Assembly: GCA_022793795.1 (NCBI GenBank)
Contig: JAAWDM010000033.1
Span: 1-36,513 of the forward strand
DNA: 36,513 nucleotides
Origin: Bacillota bacterium
Lineage (GTDB): Bacteria; Bacillota; Clostridia; Peptostreptococcales; Anaerovoracaceae
Reading direction: 5' to 3'
The position numbers and the translations under genes are program-made. The notes under the pieces are model-generated. The model was not told the DNA's origin. It saw nothing but the letters and a program-made list of their open reading frames with translations, and searched no databases. Below are positions 23,182-30,915 of this stretch, in pieces (position 1 is the first letter of the stretch; each line of letters opens with the position of its first letter).

Positions 23182-23211
23182 TTGATTAGGAAATGATGGG
23201 GGAACGAAATT

Positions 23212-23823
23212 ATGATAACACCGGCAGATATTGAAAATAAAGTATTTACCAAAGCTGTAAGAGGGTATAAGGAAGATGAAGTAGATGATTTTTTGGACCT
23301 GATTATTCTTGATATGGAAAAGTTAATCAAAGAAAATCGTCAGTTAAAAAAGGAACTGGAGAAAACCAAGGGCCAAGTGGACCGTCATGTGTCCACAGAA
23401 AGTTCCGTCTATGAAACTTTGGAGGCTGCCAAGTCATTGATGAATGATATTGCAGCCAGTGCAGAAAGACGGGCCCAGGTGATCTTAAAGGACGCTGAAC
23501 TGGAAGCAGCCTTGATTACTAGGGAAGCCAGAGAATCCATCTCTAGATTGACCGATGAGGAAGCACGAATGAAAAACAGCGTTGAGCGTATTCGGGAAAA
23601 GTATCGGCAGATTTTGGAACTGGAATTGGAGCGGGCTGATATGCTAGGAAGCGGTCTCTTCGATGAATTCGGCAGCGATTTTTTACCGATTTCTGATAAA
23701 GCCGCAGGGGAGACAACCGTAAGAACTGAGCGGACACAAGGTGCAGACACGAAGGAGTCGGCTACTGCAGCGACTGCAAAAAAATCGGAGGATTTATCCA
23801 AGACTATGGTAAACATCCGATAG
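23212..23823 (+). CDS. divIVA: DivIVA-family septum/pole protein
   Basis: This 203-residue coiled-coil protein recognises curved membrane at septa and poles. The N-terminal lipid-binding domain is typical (ITPADIENKVFTKAVRGYKE, DEVDDFLDLII), followed by coiled coil to about residue 145. The C-terminal 55 residues are low-complexity and rich in Thr, Glu and Ala. GGGGGAACG is upstream of the ATG. In Clostridia it directs division and, in spore formers, polar events. Confidence 0.95.
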   Translation: MITPADIENKVFTKAVRGYKEDEVDDFLDLIILDMEKLIKENRQLKKELEKTKGQVDRHVSTESSVYETLEAAKSLMNDIAASAERRAQVILKDAELEAALITREARESISRLTDEEARMKNSVERIREKYRQILELELERADMLGSGLFDEFGSDFLPISDKAAGETTVRTERTQGADTKESATAATAKKSEDLSKTMVNIR

Positions 23824-23870
23824 CCTAGTAGAGTCATTACAAGGATAATAAGGGGATCATTTCGGAATTG

Positions 23871-24332
23871 ATGAAAAAAATACGTTATTTACTCATAGTT
23901 TTTATTTTGGCTTTCGATCAGCTGGTAAAATATGCAGTAAGGACTTCTATGACAGTGGGTGAGTCCATCCCTGTGATTCAGGATGTGTTTCATCTGACCT
24001 ATGTACAGAACACAGGCGCTGCTTTTAGTCTCTTTGAGGGCAGGATGATGTTCCTGATGATTGTGCCGCTGCTTGCATTACTGTTTGGAATCTGGTACAT
24101 GGAAAAGCATCAGAAGGAGCATAACCTATTGCTGCTGTCCCTGATTCTTATCATATCAGGAGGCATAGGAAATCTGATAGATCGGTTTTTGCTTGGTTAT
24201 GTGACGGATATGTTTGATTTCCGGTTCTTTCCGGTATTCAATATAGCGGATATTGCAATCTGCGTCGGATGCTTCTTTCTAACTCTGTATATTTTTTGCT
24301 TTGATGGAAAAGAAAAGGAGCGGGCTGCATGA
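23871..24332 (+). CDS. lspA: Lipoprotein signal peptidase (signal peptidase II)
   Basis: LspA cleaves prolipoproteins before the lipidated cysteine. This 153-residue four-helix membrane aspartyl protease has the expected catalytic aspartates, D104 (GNLIDRF) and D127 (FNIADIAI), plus VQNTGAAFSLF and GGIGN. I use ATG 23871; a TTG directly before it is also possible. The ribosome binding site (AAGGGG, about 15 bases upstream) is poor. The stop overlaps the rluD start (ATGA). It would process the OppA lipoprotein of this window. Confidence 0.96.
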   Translation: MKKIRYLLIVFILAFDQLVKYAVRTSMTVGESIPVIQDVFHLTYVQNTGAAFSLFEGRMMFLMIVPLLALLFGIWYMEKHQKEHNLLLLSLILIISGGIGNLIDRFLLGYVTDMFDFRFFPVFNIADIAICVGCFFLTLYIFCFDGKEKERAA

Positions 24333-25258
24333 CCACTGAGGAGCTTACATTTATAATAGAAGAAGAAAACGAGGGCGCCAGACTTGATCGGGTGCTTTCT
24401 TTGCTATTACCGGAAAGTTCGAGGAGCTATCTACAGAAGCTCATCGAGCAGGGTATGGTGCAGGTAGATGGTAAACCATGTTCGTCGAAAAAATATAAGG
24501 TAAAGGGAGGCGAAAGTATTTCCCTCTTCATGCCGGAGCCTGCCCAGTTATCCGTGGAGCCAGAGGATATTCCCCTGGATATCGTCTATGAGGATGGAGA
24601 TGTGTTGGTGGTCAATAAGCCACGGGGGATGGTGGTTCATCCTGCAGTAGGAAATTATCATGGAACCTTGGTCAATGGGATTCTGTATCACTGTAAGGAT
24701 AGATTATCTTCCATCAACGGTGTAATTCGTCCTGGTATCGTCCATAGAATCGATAAGGATACCAGCGGCCTGCTCATGATAGCCAAAAACGATATGGCCC
24801 ATGAAAGTTTATCGGAGCAGTTGGCAGCCCATACCATTACACGCCGCTATGTGGCTCTGGTGTTTCACAATCTGGTGGAGGATGAGGGAACCATCGATGC
24901 CTCTATTGGCAGAGACCCGAAAAATCGTCTCAAAATGGCGGTGACCAGCCAGAATTCCAAAAGAGCGGTAACTCACTGGCGGGCGCTGGAACGATTCGGC
25001 GCTTATACACTGATAGAAGCCAGATTGGAAACCGGCAGAACTCACCAGATTCGTGTTCATATGGCCTATATCCATCATCCCCTGGTGGGAGATATGGTCT
25101 ATGGACCTAAAAGACAGAAGCTGACAGAGGAGGGACAGATGCTTCATGCACAGGTATTGGGGTTTATTCATCCGCGGACCGGAGAATACATGGAGTTTCA
25201 GCGGCCCATACCAGAGGAATTTAAAAGGATTCTGGAAAGGGTGAGAGGGCAAAGATAA
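24329..25258 (+). CDS. rluD: 23S rRNA pseudouridine synthase, RluD/YlyB family
   Basis: This 309-residue enzyme isomerises uridine to pseudouridine in rRNA. It has an N-terminal S4 RNA-binding domain (RLDRVLSLLLPESSRSYLQK) and the RluA-type catalytic domain with the catalytic aspartate D142 in the motif HRIDKDTSGLL. The family endpoint RTHQIRVHMAYIHHPLVGD is intact. Which uridines it modifies cannot be told. The four-base overlap with lspA (ATGA) is typical of Bacillota. Confidence 0.95.
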   Translation: MTTEELTFIIEEENEGARLDRVLSLLLPESSRSYLQKLIEQGMVQVDGKPCSSKKYKVKGGESISLFMPEPAQLSVEPEDIPLDIVYEDGDVLVVNKPRGMVVHPAVGNYHGTLVNGILYHCKDRLSSINGVIRPGIVHRIDKDTSGLLMIAKNDMAHESLSEQLAAHTITRRYVALVFHNLVEDEGTIDASIGRDPKNRLKMAVTSQNSKRAVTHWRALERFGAYTLIEARLETGRTHQIRVHMAYIHHPLVGDMVYGPKRQKLTEEGQMLHAQVLGFIHPRTGEYMEFQRPIPEEFKRILERVRGQR

Positions 25259-25293
25259 ATCAGTCGGTAAAGAGAATAAAGGAGGAAGTTCCT

Positions 25294-25947
25294 ATGGCTA
25301 AAAAAGTTATAAAAGCAGGTACTCTGTTGTGCCCAGCGCCAGCGGTTATGGTATCCTGCGGAGATATGGAAAAACCTAATATCATCACCATTGCATGGAC
25401 GGGAATCATTAACTCAGATCCGCCGCTCACCTATATATCCGTGAGAAAGTCCCGCCATTCCCATAATGTAATCGAAAAGAGCGGTCAATTCGTCATCAAT
25501 TTGACCACAGAGGAGTTGGCGTTTGCTACCGATTACTGCGGTGTGAAGTCTGGAAGTCAGGTGAACAAGTTTCAGGAGATGAAGCTGACTCCTATAAAGG
25601 GAGAGCATGTGTCCTGCCCTATGATAGAGGAATCCCCAGTGAATCTGGAATGTAAGGTCATAGAAGTACATCAGTATCCAAGTCACGATATGTTTGTGGC
25701 AGAAATCGTAGCTGTTCATGTGGATGAATCGCTGTTTGACGAAAAGGGAAGGATATGTCTGGAAAAGGCCGGATTACTGGCCTATGTACATGGAAGTTAT
25801 CATGGCATCAATGAATCCTCTCTGGGCGGCTTTGGATTTTCGGTTATGAAACCCAAGACAAAAAAGCGTATCAGCAAACAGGAGCATGAAGCACGTGTAA
25901 AGAAGAACCGTGAAAAGCAGAATCAGGCCAAGGGACCGCGTAAATGA
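25294..25947 (+). CDS. Flavin reductase-like protein (FMN-binding split barrel)
   Basis: This 217-residue protein belongs to the flavin reductase/FMN-binding split-barrel family (flavoredoxin-like). It shows the flavin-binding N-terminal stretch (CPAPAVMVSCGDMEKPNIITIAWTG split over residues 13-36), PPLTYISVRKSRHSHNVIEKSG and the later VEIVAVHVDESLFDEKG region. A basic tail (KKRISKQEHEARVKK) extends beyond the fold. It probably passes electrons to a partner flavoprotein or reduces small molecules. AAGGAGG lies upstream. It is the last gene before the structured non-coding stretch. Confidence 0.9.
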   Translation: MAKKVIKAGTLLCPAPAVMVSCGDMEKPNIITIAWTGIINSDPPLTYISVRKSRHSHNVIEKSGQFVINLTTEELAFATDYCGVKSGSQVNKFQEMKLTPIKGEHVSCPMIEESPVNLECKVIEVHQYPSHDMFVAEIVAVHVDESLFDEKGRICLEKAGLLAYVHGSYHGINESSLGGFGFSVMKPKTKKRISKQEHEARVKKNREKQNQAKGPRK

Positions 25948-25999
25948 ATGGACGACACTCCATTGACAAAATATATAGGGATTGCAGTGTAGAGTAAAA

Positions 26000-26254
26000 A
26001 AAGGGCGGAAAAGGGGTGAATCTGGAAGAAAGGCTTTCGTGAAGCCATTGTATCTGCCCTTTATGGTTCATTCCCTTTTCCAGTGGGTTACGTGGAATGA
26101 CTTTATATTCGATATTGTGTCCTAGAGGGTAGTCTTATGACACGCGTTTCGACATAATTCCTTTCCTGCATGGCTATTCCATGCACATCATTCTTTTGGC
26201 GCTGCGAGCTGATACAGCGCCTTGCATCGTGGTTCTCATGGAAGTGAGTTTTTT
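26000..26254 (+). ncRNA. Putative structured RNA of about 255 nt
   Basis: No gene is open here, but six helices can be drawn on the plus strand: (1) GGAAAAGGG (26007-26015) with CCCTTTTCC (26073-26081), continued by TGAATC/GGTTCA; (2) GGCTT (26032-26036) with AAGCC (26042-26046); (3) an irregular arm GGAAT/ATTCC (26094-26098, 26157-26161), TCGA/TCGA, GTGTC/GACAC (26117-26121, 26139-26143); (4) TGCATGG/CCATGCA (26167-26185); (5) GGCGCTG/CAGCGCC (26198-26221); (6) CTCAT-GGAA-GTGAG (26235-26248), a GNRA-loop hairpin followed by T6. Several imperfect pairs are G-U only on the plus strand (A-C on the minus), which favours plus-strand transcription. A TTGACA at 25963 has no well-spaced -10 (TAGAGT 25990-25995 is 21 bp away), so read-through from the flavin reductase gene is possible. 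It resembles no RNA I can name. Confidence 0.55.
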
Positions 26255-26265
26255 ACTTGCATCCA

Positions 26266-26439
26266 TCAAGTTCGGCCTTTAATGAAATCCACGCAATCCT
26301 CGCAGATATAGCCGCCTTTAAAGGCAATGCTGTGATAAATGCTTCCGCATAGAGAACATTGCTTAGCTTGACAGCGTTTGCCGTAACAGCAGTTTTGTCC
26401 TCCGGCGGAAGCGCTGTCTGATTTAGTCCATTGGCTCAT
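26266..26439 (-). CDS. Tiny four-cysteine zinc-finger protein
   Basis: This 57-residue protein ends with the pattern CSLCGSIYHSIAFKGGYICEDC, that is CxxC-x15-CxxC, a zinc-ribbon or treble-clef metal site. Extra cysteines lie in NCCYGKRCQAKQ. The spacing and the ICEDCV ending recall the sigma-G inhibitor Gin (CsfB) and the ClpX zinc domain, but the similarity is too weak to name it. I use ATG 26439, with AGGGAGG eight bases upstream; the open frame reaches back to 26496. A polypeptide this small with a strong ribosome binding site suggests a regulator or anti-factor. It converges on the structured non-coding region, whose T run lies 12 bp past the stop. Confidence 0.7.
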   Translation of the reverse strand: MSQWTKSDSASAGGQNCCYGKRCQAKQCSLCGSIYHSIAFKGGYICEDCVDFIKGRT

Positions 26440-26571
26440 GGCGATACCTCCCTTTTGATCTGTTATGAAACTGGCGAAAGGGGTCGTCAGCTTCATAAGG
26501 CATTGAACTTGAGTGCACCTTCATGATAATACGGGAGAGGAAGAAAGAAAAGAGAAAAGAGACAATATGTC

Positions 26572-26605
26572 GGATTTTAGTATTTTAATGTAGGATTTTA
26601 GTATT
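26572..26605. repeat. Two 13-bp direct repeats, 21 bp apart
   Basis: GGATTTTAGTATT occurs at 26572-26584 and 26593-26605, so equivalent bases are exactly two helical turns apart. They lie 30 to 65 bp upstream of the hydrolase ATG. No good promoter is seen beside them, so they may be activator sites. Confidence 0.6.
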
Positions 26606-26636
26606 CTATTGCAAACCGAGGGTAAGGAGGTTCTAT

Positions 26637-27488
26637 ATGTATCAACTCTTTGAGATGGAAAAAAGAAATAGAGAGGTGGTTGGTTATCACTATCCATGTG
26701 AAGATCCCAATCATGTGGTATGTTTAATCCATGGAATCGGCGAACATGCGGGACGGTTTCAGCGGGTAGCCCATTACTTTAATCAGGCGGGATTTGCCGT
26801 GGTGTCCATGGACTTGCGGGGACACGGACGTTCGCAAGGAGTTAGAGGTCACTGCGCCCCTAGAGAGGAAGTGCTGAAGGACATCGATGCCTTGATTGAA
26901 TATGCACAGGAATTCTATCCCAATGTACCCATCGCCATGTATGGCCACAGCATGGGCGGCAATATTACTCTGGACTATCGCAGCCGAGGCGGTCACAATG
27001 ATGTGCCGGCGGGCTATGTGATTTCTGCACCATGGATTCGTCTAGTTCGTCCGGTGACCGGTCTTTTATATCAGGTGGTAAAGCTGATGTCCAAGGTGGC
27101 GCCTAAGATGACCATTGAATCGGCCTGTGCAGAGGAGGACCTGGGAAATGTGGAATATGTGCGCCCTTACAATGACGACCCTATGGTACATTCCAAGATT
27201 TCCATGCTCTGCGCTTATCAGGGTTTTACCATTGGACGAGCATTGGAGCAGGGAAGTCAGGAAGACAACGGCAGAGCGAAGAAGATTCCTTGCCTTTTGA
27301 TGCACGGCGATAGCGATAAGATCTGTTCGGTGGAGGGAAGCCGGAATTTTGCCAAACTGCAGGACCCGGCATATTTTACCTATATAGAGTGGCCTGGCTA
27401 TTATCATGAGATTCATAACGGCGGACCTAAGGGTCAGACAGGAGAAGAGGTCATAAAGGCAGCTATCCAGTTTATCTCTGGTCTATAA
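26637..27488 (+). CDS. Alpha/beta hydrolase, monoacylglycerol-lipase-like (Hydrolase_4)
   Basis: This 283-residue cytosolic serine hydrolase resembles monoacylglycerol lipases and lysophospholipases. The nucleophile is S105 in GHSMGG; the acid is probably D227 (HGDSDKI) and the base H257 (YYHEIHN). The oxyanion region is IHGIGEHAGRF, and MDLRGHGRSQGVRG is the family signature. The cap region lies between about 125 and 215. AAGGAGG precedes the ATG. Its substrate, lipid or ester, is unknown. It starts a long plus-strand run and is 23 bp before the aldolase-like gene. Confidence 0.93.
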   Translation: MYQLFEMEKRNREVVGYHYPCEDPNHVVCLIHGIGEHAGRFQRVAHYFNQAGFAVVSMDLRGHGRSQGVRGHCAPREEVLKDIDALIEYAQEFYPNVPIAMYGHSMGGNITLDYRSRGGHNDVPAGYVISAPWIRLVRPVTGLLYQVVKLMSKVAPKMTIESACAEEDLGNVEYVRPYNDDPMVHSKISMLCAYQGFTIGRALEQGSQEDNGRAKKIPCLLMHGDSDKICSVEGSRNFAKLQDPAYFTYIEWPGYYHEIHNGGPKGQTGEEVIKAAIQFISGL

Positions 27489-27511
27489 CATGAAAAGGAG
27501 GTAAGAAGGAT

Positions 27512-28537
27512 ATGTTAGGTTTTGAAAGCGATTATATGGAAGGCGCGTGCCAGGAAATTTTGCAGCGTCTTATGGAAACTAATTTACACCAGGTATCTGG
27601 TTACGGAACCGATCCTTACTGTGAAAGCGCCAAGGAAAAGATACGAAGAGAATGTAGCTGCCCTGATGCAGATATTTTTTTTCTCACAGGCGGAACTCAG
27701 ACTAATATGATAGCCATTGGCGCCGTGCTGAAACCCTATGAGGGGGTTGTGGCAGCAGAGACTGGACATATCGGCAGTCATGAGGCGGGAGCCATTGAGG
27801 CTGGAGGGCATAAGGTTTTGACAATTCCTCATCACTTAGGAAAAATCAGCGCCGCCCAGCTTGCAGAGATGCTGAAAACATTTTGGCAGGACGGAAACCG
27901 GTCTCATATGGTTTTTCCAGGAATGGTATATATCTCTCATCCCACGGAGTACGGAACCCTGTATACTTTGGAGGAGCTTGAGAACATATCTCAGATCTGT
28001 CGCACATATGAAATCCCCCTTTATTTAGATGGAGCGCGGCTTGGTTATGGCCTTATGAGCAATCAGACCGATGTGAGCCTGCCGGATATCGCCCGTCTGT
28101 GCGACCTGTTTTATATCGGCGGCACTAAAGTGGGCGCTCTCTGTGGAGAGGCATTGGTATTCACCAAAAAGAATATGCCGGCTCATTTTATGACCATGGT
28201 AAAACAGAAGGGAGCTCTTTTGGCAAAGGGGAGGCTACTGGGAGTCCAGTTCGATACCCTGTTTACCGACGGTCTATATTACAGGCTGGGTCGTCACGGT
28301 ATTGAGATGGCGCAGGCCCTAAAGGAAGGACTATTAAAAAAGGGTTATGAGCTTTATTTGGATTCACCCACCAATCAGCAGTTTATCTGTTTGGAAGACG
28401 ACCAGGTGGAAAGGCTCCGAGATAAAGTAGCTTTCAGCTTTTGGGAAAAAGCAGGCGAAAGCCATACGGTAATCCGCCTGGCAACCAGTTGGGCCACCAG
28501 AGAAGAGGAAGTGAACAGCCTGCTATCCCTTTTTTAA
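27512..28537 (+). CDS. Threonine aldolase-like PLP enzyme (beta-eliminating lyase family)
   Basis: This 341-residue fold-type I PLP enzyme most resembles low-specificity L-threonine aldolase, which splits threonine or allo-threonine to glycine and acetaldehyde. The cofactor lysine is K206 in YIGGTKVGAL; D173 and R176 lie in YLDGARLGYGL, and the phosphate-binding stretch is FFLTGGTQTNM. The early histidine-containing LHQVSGYGTDPYCESA fits the family. AAAGGAGG precedes the ATG. In an amino-acid fermenter it would feed glycine metabolism. A related beta-eliminating lyase activity cannot be excluded. Confidence 0.88.
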   Translation: MLGFESDYMEGACQEILQRLMETNLHQVSGYGTDPYCESAKEKIRRECSCPDADIFFLTGGTQTNMIAIGAVLKPYEGVVAAETGHIGSHEAGAIEAGGHKVLTIPHHLGKISAAQLAEMLKTFWQDGNRSHMVFPGMVYISHPTEYGTLYTLEELENISQICRTYEIPLYLDGARLGYGLMSNQTDVSLPDIARLCDLFYIGGTKVGALCGEALVFTKKNMPAHFMTMVKQKGALLAKGRLLGVQFDTLFTDGLYYRLGRHGIEMAQALKEGLLKKGYELYLDSPTNQQFICLEDDQVERLRDKVAFSFWEKAGESHTVIRLATSWATREEEVNSLLSLF

Positions 28538-28580
28538 GGTAGGCAAGATAAGATGGTTTCAGAGGCAAAGGAGAGCAGAA

Positions 28581-29249
28581 ATGAAACAGACCATTTTAGT
28601 GGCAGAGGATGATAGCGATATTCGGCAGTTGGTACAGCTCTATCTGGAAAGCGAAGGCTACCAGGTTATCTGTGCGGAAAACGGAAGACAGGCTTTGGAA
28701 CTGGCAGAAACCTATGAGCCTCAGTTGGCCATTTTAGATATTATGATGCCGGAGTTTTCCGGTTTGGAAGTTGTGAAAATATTGAGAGAAAAGACCATGA
28801 TGCCCATTTTGATTCTATCGGCAAGAGATCAGGACGAGGATAAGATTTTAGGATTAGATATTGGCGCCGACGATTATCTGACCAAACCTTTTAATCCTTT
28901 GGAGATGGTGGCCAGAGCCAGGGCCCTTCTTCGCCGCACAGCGTCGACAGATGAAGTGGCAGTAGGTTCTTTCACCTTGGATATCGAAGGAAACACCATC
29001 CGAAAGAAGGGAAAAGCCCTATCCCTGACACCCATAGAATATAAACTTTTTTCCAAACTGCTGAAATCGCCAGGAAAGATTTTCACTAAGGTACAGCTTT
29101 ATGAAAGCGTGTGTGGCGAGTATTTTGAAGGCGATGATAATACGGTGATGGTACACATTTCCAGGCTGAGGGATAAGGTAGAGGACGATCCCAAGCGGCC
29201 CAAGCATATCGTAACGGTTCGAGGGGTGGGATATAAATTTGAGGCTTAA
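28581..29249 (+). CDS. OmpR/PhoB-family response regulator (first)
   Basis: This 222-residue two-domain regulator has receiver residues D10-D11, phosphoacceptor D53 (LAILDIMMPEFSG), T/S at LILSARD and K102 (YLTKPFN). The C-terminal winged helix binds direct repeats (LTPIEYKLFSKLLKSPGKIF, VMVHISRLRDKV). AAGGAGAG precedes the ATG. The stop lies 11 bp inside the adjoining kinase gene, so the two form one unit. The targets cannot be assigned from the window with certainty. Confidence 0.95.
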   Translation: MKQTILVAEDDSDIRQLVQLYLESEGYQVICAENGRQALELAETYEPQLAILDIMMPEFSGLEVVKILREKTMMPILILSARDQDEDKILGLDIGADDYLTKPFNPLEMVARARALLRRTASTDEVAVGSFTLDIEGNTIRKKGKALSLTPIEYKLFSKLLKSPGKIFTKVQLYESVCGEYFEGDDNTVMVHISRLRDKVEDDPKRPKHIVTVRGVGYKFEA

Positions 29250-30915
29250 CAAAAAAGGAGGCAGGCTGGTAGGACTATTTACCCGGGGATATGTGGTATT
29301 TACCCTGGTTATTCTTTTCATTGCAGGACTGTCCATATGGCTCAGTCAGGTGTATATGGATCGGCTGTCACGGCTACCTGATATCGATGGGCTTGCAGAA
29401 AGTGAAGCGCTTTTGGCAGGGGACTATGAAAGCATACCGCTCTATCGCTTTCTTAATGAAGAAGACGGTTTCGCTGTGGTGGATGGAAATGGCGCCTTGC
29501 TGTTCTGTTCCTCCAAGGAGATAGAGGAGGCTTTGGGCGGCGGTTTGACCATCGGCGAACTGGAGTGTATTCCTTCCTATGTGGAAGACACGTATGTAGA
29601 GGTGATTCCCTTTAGGGCAGAGAAGGAGAATCCATCTTATATCCTGGTAAAACATTATTTCGGTGACGAAGAGAGTGGAGCGGAAACAGAGAAGCGAACC
29701 GTCATATTGGATGAGGAACTCAACGTACAGGCAGGCTCCCTAGGGGATAACCGCAAAAAGTACACGCCCCAAGAAATCGGCTATCTGACCGGTACTCACG
29801 TCATCGGTTCCGATATGATCAAGTATCCCCTTTCTGCGGTTACAGGAGAAGAGATGGAGGAGAGAACCCTCATCGTCCTATCCCAGAGTATGACCATGGA
29901 AGGGTATACCAAGCTGGAAAAGAAGTCGGAAAGAATGTTCTTTTTAGCAATTCCTCTTTATCTGGTGGCAGTAACAGTTCTGGTGCTTTGGCTGAACCGA
30001 AGGATTAAAAAGCCTTTGGTAGGATTGAATCAGGCCATAGATAGTCTCATTGAAGGCGGAGACGGACGCATGACCGATTTAAACGGACCGTGGGAAATCA
30101 GAAAGATTGGCAGCGATTTTAACAGGATGGCGGATATGTTGGCAGAAAGTGAGCAGCAGCGACGACAGATGGATGTGGAACGGCAGAGACTCCTGGCCGA
30201 TATTTCTCATGATTTGAAAACCCCCATTACAGTCATCAATGGCTATGTCAAGGCCCTTCACGATGGAAAGATTCCACCGGAAAAGACCCAAAGCTATCTG
30301 GAACTCATCGATAGAAAGGTACAGGATTTGACAGCCATGGTAAATTCCTTCCATGAGTTCAGTAAGGTGGAGCATCCTAAGTTTTCCATACAGGCAGAGA
30401 CCGTGGAAATATGTGAATGGATGCGGGGCTATCTGGCCAATCGATATGATGAGATTGAAATCGCAGGTTTTTGCTTACAGGCCATGATTCCAGAGATCCC
30501 CTTATATTATTGCCAGATTGACAGCTATCAGTTTACCAGGGCTGTGGACAATATCTTATATAACTCCATAAAATATAATCCGGTGGGAACCAAACTGGCC
30601 ATTGGTGTCGAATTTGTCAAATATGGGGTGGGAGATAAACCTAGTGTGCGGATATTTTTAGCTGATAGCGGTATTGGGATTCCAAAGGATAGATGGGAAA
30701 ACATCTTTGAGCCCTTCGTTCAGGGGGATGTTTCCAGAGGTAGCGGCGGCAGCGGTCTGGGACTGGCCATCACCAGACGTATTGTACAGGCTCATGGAGG
30801 TTCCATTGCACTTGTGAAAAGCCGTTTCAATGGATTTACCACAGAGTTTGAAATTCTCCTGCCTGCTGCAGAACGAGAAAAACAGATGACAGATAAGGGT
30901 AATAAAGATGGTTGA
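29239..30915 (+). CDS. Sensor histidine kinase with extracytoplasmic domain (first)
   Basis: This membrane kinase phosphorylates the preceding response regulator. TM1 is about residues 17-37, an extracytoplasmic sensor of about 190 residues follows, TM2 is 233-251, then HAMP, the phosphoacceptor H324 in ISHDLKTP, and the ATPase domain (N box DNILYNSIKYNP; LADSGIGIP; GSGGSGLGLAIT). The reading frame gives TTG 29239 as first start (558 residues), with GAGGGGTGGG upstream; CTG 29266 behind GGAGG or GTG 29293 are alternatives, and all keep TM1. It overlaps the regulator gene by 11 bp and the M20 gene by 8 bp. The sensor domain resembles none I recognise. Confidence 0.9.
   Translation: MRLNKKGGRLVGLFTRGYVVFTLVILFIAGLSIWLSQVYMDRLSRLPDIDGLAESEALLAGDYESIPLYRFLNEEDGFAVVDGNGALLFCSSKEIEEALGGGLTIGELECIPSYVEDTYVEVIPFRAEKENPSYILVKHYFGDEESGAETEKRTVILDEELNVQAGSLGDNRKKYTPQEIGYLTGTHVIGSDMIKYPLSAVTGEEMEERTLIVLSQSMTMEGYTKLEKKSERMFFLAIPLYLVAVTVLVLWLNRRIKKPLVGLNQAIDSLIEGGDGRMTDLNGPWEIRKIGSDFNRMADMLAESEQQRRQMDVERQRLLADISHDLKTPITVINGYVKALHDGKIPPEKTQSYLELIDRKVQDLTAMVNSFHEFSKVEHPKFSIQAETVEICEWMRGYLANRYDEIEIAGFCLQAMIPEIPLYYCQIDSYQFTRAVDNILYNSIKYNPVGTKLAIGVEFVKYGVGDKPSVRIFLADSGIGIPKDRWENIFEPFVQGDVSRGSGGSGLGLAITRRIVQAHGGSIALVKSRFNGFTTEFEILLPAAEREKQMTDKGNKDG

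Noticed and set aside
25999..26081. True pseudoknot at the start of the structured RNA
   Set aside because: Both helices at full length would need two nucleotides to span about 23 base pairs, which is not possible; alternative pairings are more likely.
26120..26160. T-box-like look of AGGGTAGTC ... GACACGCG
   Set aside because: The conserved T-box sequence (AGGGTGGNACCGCG) is not matched, and no aminoacyl-tRNA synthetase or amino-acid gene follows on the plus strand.
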